From Burkholderia glumae LMG 2196 = ATCC 33617 (GTDB taxonomy: Bacteria > Pseudomonadota > Gammaproteobacteria > Burkholderiales > Burkholderiaceae), in contig NZ_CP009434.1 of assembly GCF_000960995.1 (NCBI RefSeq), forward strand, positions 1,116,001-1,180,000: DNA of 64,000 bases. The letters run 5' to 3'. The translations under genes and the position numbers were made by a program. How positions within the stretch are numbered: position 1 is the first letter of the stretch; each line of letters opens with the position of its first letter. Shown piece after piece: positions 61,096 through 64,000 of this stretch. The notes beneath the pieces were generated by a model. The model worked only from the letters and a program-made list of their open reading frames with translations. It was not told where the DNA came from and did no database searches.

Positions 61096-61127
61096 CAAAA
61101 ACGGGCGGCGCATCGAGCGTCGCCCGT
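61096..61127 (-). terminator. rho-independent terminator of the LOG-family gene
   Basis: ACGGGCG (61101-61107) and CGCCCGT (61121-61127) form the base of the stem, with inner pairing GCGC/GCG(T). On the minus strand it is followed by TTTTGTTTG. It lies 25 bp past the stop codon at 61153. Confidence 0.8.
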
Positions 61128-61152
61128 TCGGGCCGATCAAGCCGCCCGGTGA

Positions 61153-61920
61153 TTACAGATAGAACATCCGGTCGTCGTCGCCGCGTTCGTCGCTCCCCTG
61201 GCCGGGCTTTTCCTGCGCGCTGCCGTCTTCGCCGGTGTCCTCGTAGAACGCGAGCACGGCTTCCAGCACCTGGTCCGGATCGTCGATCACCTGCATCAGG
61301 TTCATGTCGTCCGGATTGATCAGCCCCATCGGAATCAGCTGGTCGCGGAACCATTGCAGCAGGCCCTGCCAGAACTCGCTGCCCACCAGGATGATCGGCA
61401 CGAGGCGCGATTTCTTGGTCTGGATCAGCGTGAGCACCTCGGACAGCTCGTCCAGCGTGCCGAAGCCGCCCGGCATCACGACCACCGCGTCGGAGTTCTT
61501 CACGAACGTGACCTTGCGCGTGAAGAAATGGCGGAAGCGCAGCGAGATGTCCTGGTAGTGGTTGCCCGACTGTTCGTGCGGCAACTCGATGTTGAGGCCC
61601 ACCGACGGCGCCTTGCCGGCGTGGGCGCCCTGGTTCGCCGCTTCCATGATGCCGGGGCCGCCGCCGGAGATCACCGCGAAGCCCGCGTCGGAGAGCTTGC
61701 GCGCGATCTGGGTGGCGAGCTGATAGTGCGCAGAATCGGCCTTCAGGCGTGCCGAACCGTAGATACTGACGGCGGGGCGGATCTCGGACAGGTACTCGGT
61801 CGCCTCGATAAACTCTGCCATAATCGTGAACATCTGCCACGATGCGCGGGCTTTCTTGGCCGTCGCGCGTTCTTGATCTGCGAGCGAACGCAAGCTCGGA
61901 ATCACTTTTCTCTTATTCAT
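61153..61920 (-). CDS. LOG-family protein (TIGR00730, cytokinin riboside monophosphate phosphoribohydrolase-like)
   Basis: 255 residues from ATG 61920. An in-frame GTG at 61905, with AAGAGA upstream, is a possible real start. The Rossmann-like core has AVSIYGSARL, VISGGGPGIMEAANQGA and the catalytic VVVMPGGFGTLDELSEVLTLIQ (PGGxGTxxE), with Arg in FRHFFTRKVTFVKNSDA. LOG enzymes release the base from nucleoside monophosphates; in bacteria outside plants' associates the physiological substrate is often AMP. The C-terminal 25 residues are acidic and Gly/Asp-rich. The start codon is one base from the polA start. Confidence 0.9.
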   Translation of the reverse strand: MNKRKVIPSLRSLADQERATAKKARASWQMFTIMAEFIEATEYLSEIRPAVSIYGSARLKADSAHYQLATQIARKLSDAGFAVISGGGPGIMEAANQGAHAGKAPSVGLNIELPHEQSGNHYQDISLRFRHFFTRKVTFVKNSDAVVVMPGGFGTLDELSEVLTLIQTKKSRLVPIILVGSEFWQGLLQWFRDQLIPMGLINPDDMNLMQVIDDPDQVLEAVLAFYEDTGEDGSAQEKPGQGSDERGDDDRMFYL

Positions 61921-61921
61921 A

Positions 61922-64000
61922 ATGCCTGAAGAACGGAACCTGGAAGGTAAAACCCTGCTATTGGTGGATGGTTCGAGCTATCTCTATCGGGCTTACCACG
62001 CAATGCCCGATTTGCGCGGGCCGGGTGGGGAGCCGACTGGCGCGCTCTACGGGATCATCAATATGCTGCGCCGCATGCGCAAGGAAGTCCGAGCAGAGTA
62101 TAGCGCGTGCGTGTTCGATGCAAAGGGCAAAACGTTCCGCGACGATCTCTTCGTCGACTATAAGGCGAACCGTCCGTCGATGCCGCCCGATCTCGCGCTG
62201 CAGATCGAGCCGATCCACGAGGCCGTGCGTGCGCTCGGCTGGCCGCTCCTGATGATCGAGGGCGTGGAGGCCGACGACGTGATCGGCACGCTCGCGCGCG
62301 CGGCCGAGGCGCGCGGCATGAAGGTCGTGATCTCGACCGGCGACAAGGATCTCGCCCAACTCGTCACGAGCCACGTCACGCTCGTCAACACGATGACGAA
62401 CGAGCTGCTCGATCGCGAGGGCGTGATCGCGAAGTTCGGCGTGCCACCCGAGCGCATCGTCGATTACCTGTCGCTGATCGGCGATACCGTCGACAACGTG
62501 CCCGGCGTCGAGAAGTGCGGCCCGAAGACGGCCGTCAAATGGCTCACGCAGTACGAGACGCTCGACGGCATCGTCGAGCATGCGGCCGAGATCAAGGGCG
62601 TGGTCGGCGACAACCTGCGCCGCGCGCTCGATTTCCTGCCGCTCGCGCGCAAGCTCGTGACGGTCGAGACGGCCTGCGAGCTGAAGCCGCAGGTCGAGTC
62701 GATCGAGGCGTCGCTCGCCACCGGTGCGGAGTCGCGCGCCGCGCTCTTGCCGATCTTCGAGACCTATGGCTTCAAGACCTGGCGGCGCGAACTCGACGCG
62801 ATGCCCGAGGACGGCGCCGCCGCGGCCGCGCCCGAGGGCATCGACCCGGTGCCGGCCGCCGCCGAGATCGAGCGCAACTACGAAACCGTGCAGACCTGGG
62901 CGCAGTTCGACGCGTGGCTGGCGAAGATCGACGCGGCCGCGCTGACGTCGTTCGACACCGAGACGACCTCGCTCGATCCGATGGTCGCGCAGATCGTCGG
63001 CCTGTCCTTGTGCACCGAGCCCGGCAGCGCGGCCTACGTGCCGGTCGCGCATCGCGGCCCCGACGCGCCCGAGCAACTGCCGCGCGACGAGGTGCTCGCG
63101 AAGCTCAAGCCTTGGCTCGAAAATCCGGCGCGCAAGAAGGTCGGCCAGCATCTGAAGTATGACGCGCAGGTGCTCGCCAACTACGACATCGCGCTGAACG
63201 GCGTCGAGCACGATACGCTGCTCGAGTCCTACGTGCTCGAATCGCATCGCACGCACGACATGGACAGCCTCGCGCTGCGCCATCTCGGCGTCAAGACGAT
63301 CAAGTACGAGGACGTGGCGGGCAAGGGGGCGCAGCAGATCGGCTTCGACGAGGTCGCGCTGGACGTGGCCGCCGCCTACGCCGCCGAGGACGCCGACATC
63401 ACGCTGCAGCTGCACCGTGTGATGTATCCGCAGGTCGAGCGCGAAGCGGGCCTGAAGCGCGTCTATACCGAGATCGAGCTGCCCGTGTCGTTCGTGCTGC
63501 GCAAGATGGAGCGCACCGGCGTGCTGATCGACAGCGGCCGGCTCGAGGCACAGAGCCGCGAGATCGCGGTGCGGCTCGTCGAACTCGAACGCGAGGCCTA
63601 TGCGCTCGCGGGCGGCGAGTTCAACCTCGGCTCGCCCAAACAGATCGGCCAAATCTTCTTCGAGAAGCTGCAGCTGCCGGTGGTGAAGAAGACGCCGAGC
63701 GGGGCGCCCTCCACCGACGAGGAGGTGCTGCAGAAGCTGGCCGAGGACTATCCGCTGCCGAAGCTGCTGCTCGAGCATCGCGGCCTGTCGAAGCTCAAGT
63801 CCACCTACACCGACAAGCTGCCGCGCATGATCAACGCGAGCACGGGGCGTGTCCACACCAACTATGCGCAGGCCGTGGCCGTGACGGGGCGGCTCGCGTC
63901 GAACGATCCGAATCTGCAGAACATCCCCGTGCGCACGGCCGAGGGCCGGCGCATTCGCGAGGCGTTCATCGCCGCGCCCGGCTGCAAGATCGTGTCGGCC
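61922..64000 (+). CDS. polA: DNA polymerase I, N-terminal 693 residues (continues beyond window)
   Basis: The frame opens at ATG 61922 and is open to the right edge. Residues 1-~290 are the 5'-3' exonuclease: TLLLVDGSSYLYRAYHAMPDL, YSACVFDAKGKTFRDDLF, IEGVEADDVIGTLAR, VISTGDKDLAQLV and GDTVDNVPGVEKCGPKTA, with the metal-binding acidic residues present. The 3'-5' proofreading domain starts near 320 and has an intact DxE (SFDTETTSLDPM), so it should proofread. The polymerase domain begins near 520 and is cut at VRTAEGRRIREAFIAAPGCKIVSA. The usual full length is about 920 residues. Confidence 0.97.
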   Translation, partial: MPEERNLEGKTLLLVDGSSYLYRAYHAMPDLRGPGGEPTGALYGIINMLRRMRKEVRAEYSACVFDAKGKTFRDDLFVDYKANRPSMPPDLALQIEPIHEAVRALGWPLLMIEGVEADDVIGTLARAAEARGMKVVISTGDKDLAQLVTSHVTLVNTMTNELLDREGVIAKFGVPPERIVDYLSLIGDTVDNVPGVEKCGPKTAVKWLTQYETLDGIVEHAAEIKGVVGDNLRRALDFLPLARKLVTVETACELKPQVESIEASLATGAESRAALLPIFETYGFKTWRRELDAMPEDGAAAAAPEGIDPVPAAAEIERNYETVQTWAQFDAWLAKIDAAALTSFDTETTSLDPMVAQIVGLSLCTEPGSAAYVPVAHRGPDAPEQLPRDEVLAKLKPWLENPARKKVGQHLKYDAQVLANYDIALNGVEHDTLLESYVLESHRTHDMDSLALRHLGVKTIKYEDVAGKGAQQIGFDEVALDVAAAYAAEDADITLQLHRVMYPQVEREAGLKRVYTEIELPVSFVLRKMERTGVLIDSGRLEAQSREIAVRLVELEREAYALAGGEFNLGSPKQIGQIFFEKLQLPVVKKTPSGAPSTDEEVLQKLAEDYPLPKLLLEHRGLSKLKSTYTDKLPRMINASTGRVHTNYAQAVAVTGRLASNDPNLQNIPVRTAEGRRIREAFIAAPGCKIVSA

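Noticed and set aside
1..64000. CRISPR array or cas genes
   Set aside because: No regularly spaced direct repeats of 24-40 bp and no Cas-like proteins were seen.

Overview
The window is high-GC DNA from a Burkholderia sensu stricto genome. The gladioli/glumae group is possible, but the species is an inference. Pointers are a cepacian-type bce exopolysaccharide cluster, families typical of Burkholderia (BPSS1780-type membrane protein, DUF3563, DUF2782 next to thrB, RES-Xre toxin-antitoxin, Ohr/OhrR), strong G/C third-position bias, and the insertion sequence types present. No tRNA, rRNA or CRISPR array was recognised.

Layout. 0-6.3 kb: the end of a TonB-dependent receptor gene, a small secreted protein, a PerM-type permease, a SYLF lipoprotein, a DUF883 protein, a 1.7 kb stretch without a convincing gene, and a protein with an IS402-type transposase N-terminus. 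6.5-21.5 kb: the bce-I exopolysaccharide locus. bceA (GDP-mannose supply) faces away from a tightly packed bceB-K operon (priming transferase, UDP-glucose dehydrogenase, tyrosine phosphatase, outer-membrane export lipoprotein, tyrosine autokinase, glycosyltransferases, polymerase). An AT-rich 434 bp region lies between them. No Wzx flippase is present here, so the pathway must be completed elsewhere. 21.7-47.8 kb: ordinary accessory and housekeeping genes. These include an AraC regulator, FKBP, the wreck of a sugar-utilisation operon, a RES-Xre toxin-antitoxin pair, GST/VOC/hydrolase genes, a trehalohydrolase-like protein that has lost its catalytic residues, a TenI-like protein, LysR/epimerase, CorC, a degenerate histidine kinase, an EamA exporter, CHAD, PAP2, an esterase, ohr/ohrR, thrB and its neighbours, and amn.

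47.86-57.77 kb: a 9.9 kb degraded prophage island. It is bounded by identical 12-bp repeats (TTGTCTAACTTG) that look like attL and attR. It holds a frameshifted integrase fused by deletion to a broken P2-type portal gene, then an IS481 element, an IS5 element, a NotI-family restriction-modification pair with lower GC, an IS3 element, an IS110 element abutting the IS3 terminal repeats, and a DUF2778 (Tlde1-like) peptidoglycan-targeting protein overlapping a small membrane protein that could be its immunity partner. The island is therefore a dead phage that kept or acquired cargo for defence and competition.

57.8-64 kb: core chromosome resumes with a small periplasmic protein, a FUSC transporter, a LOG-family protein and the first three quarters of polA.
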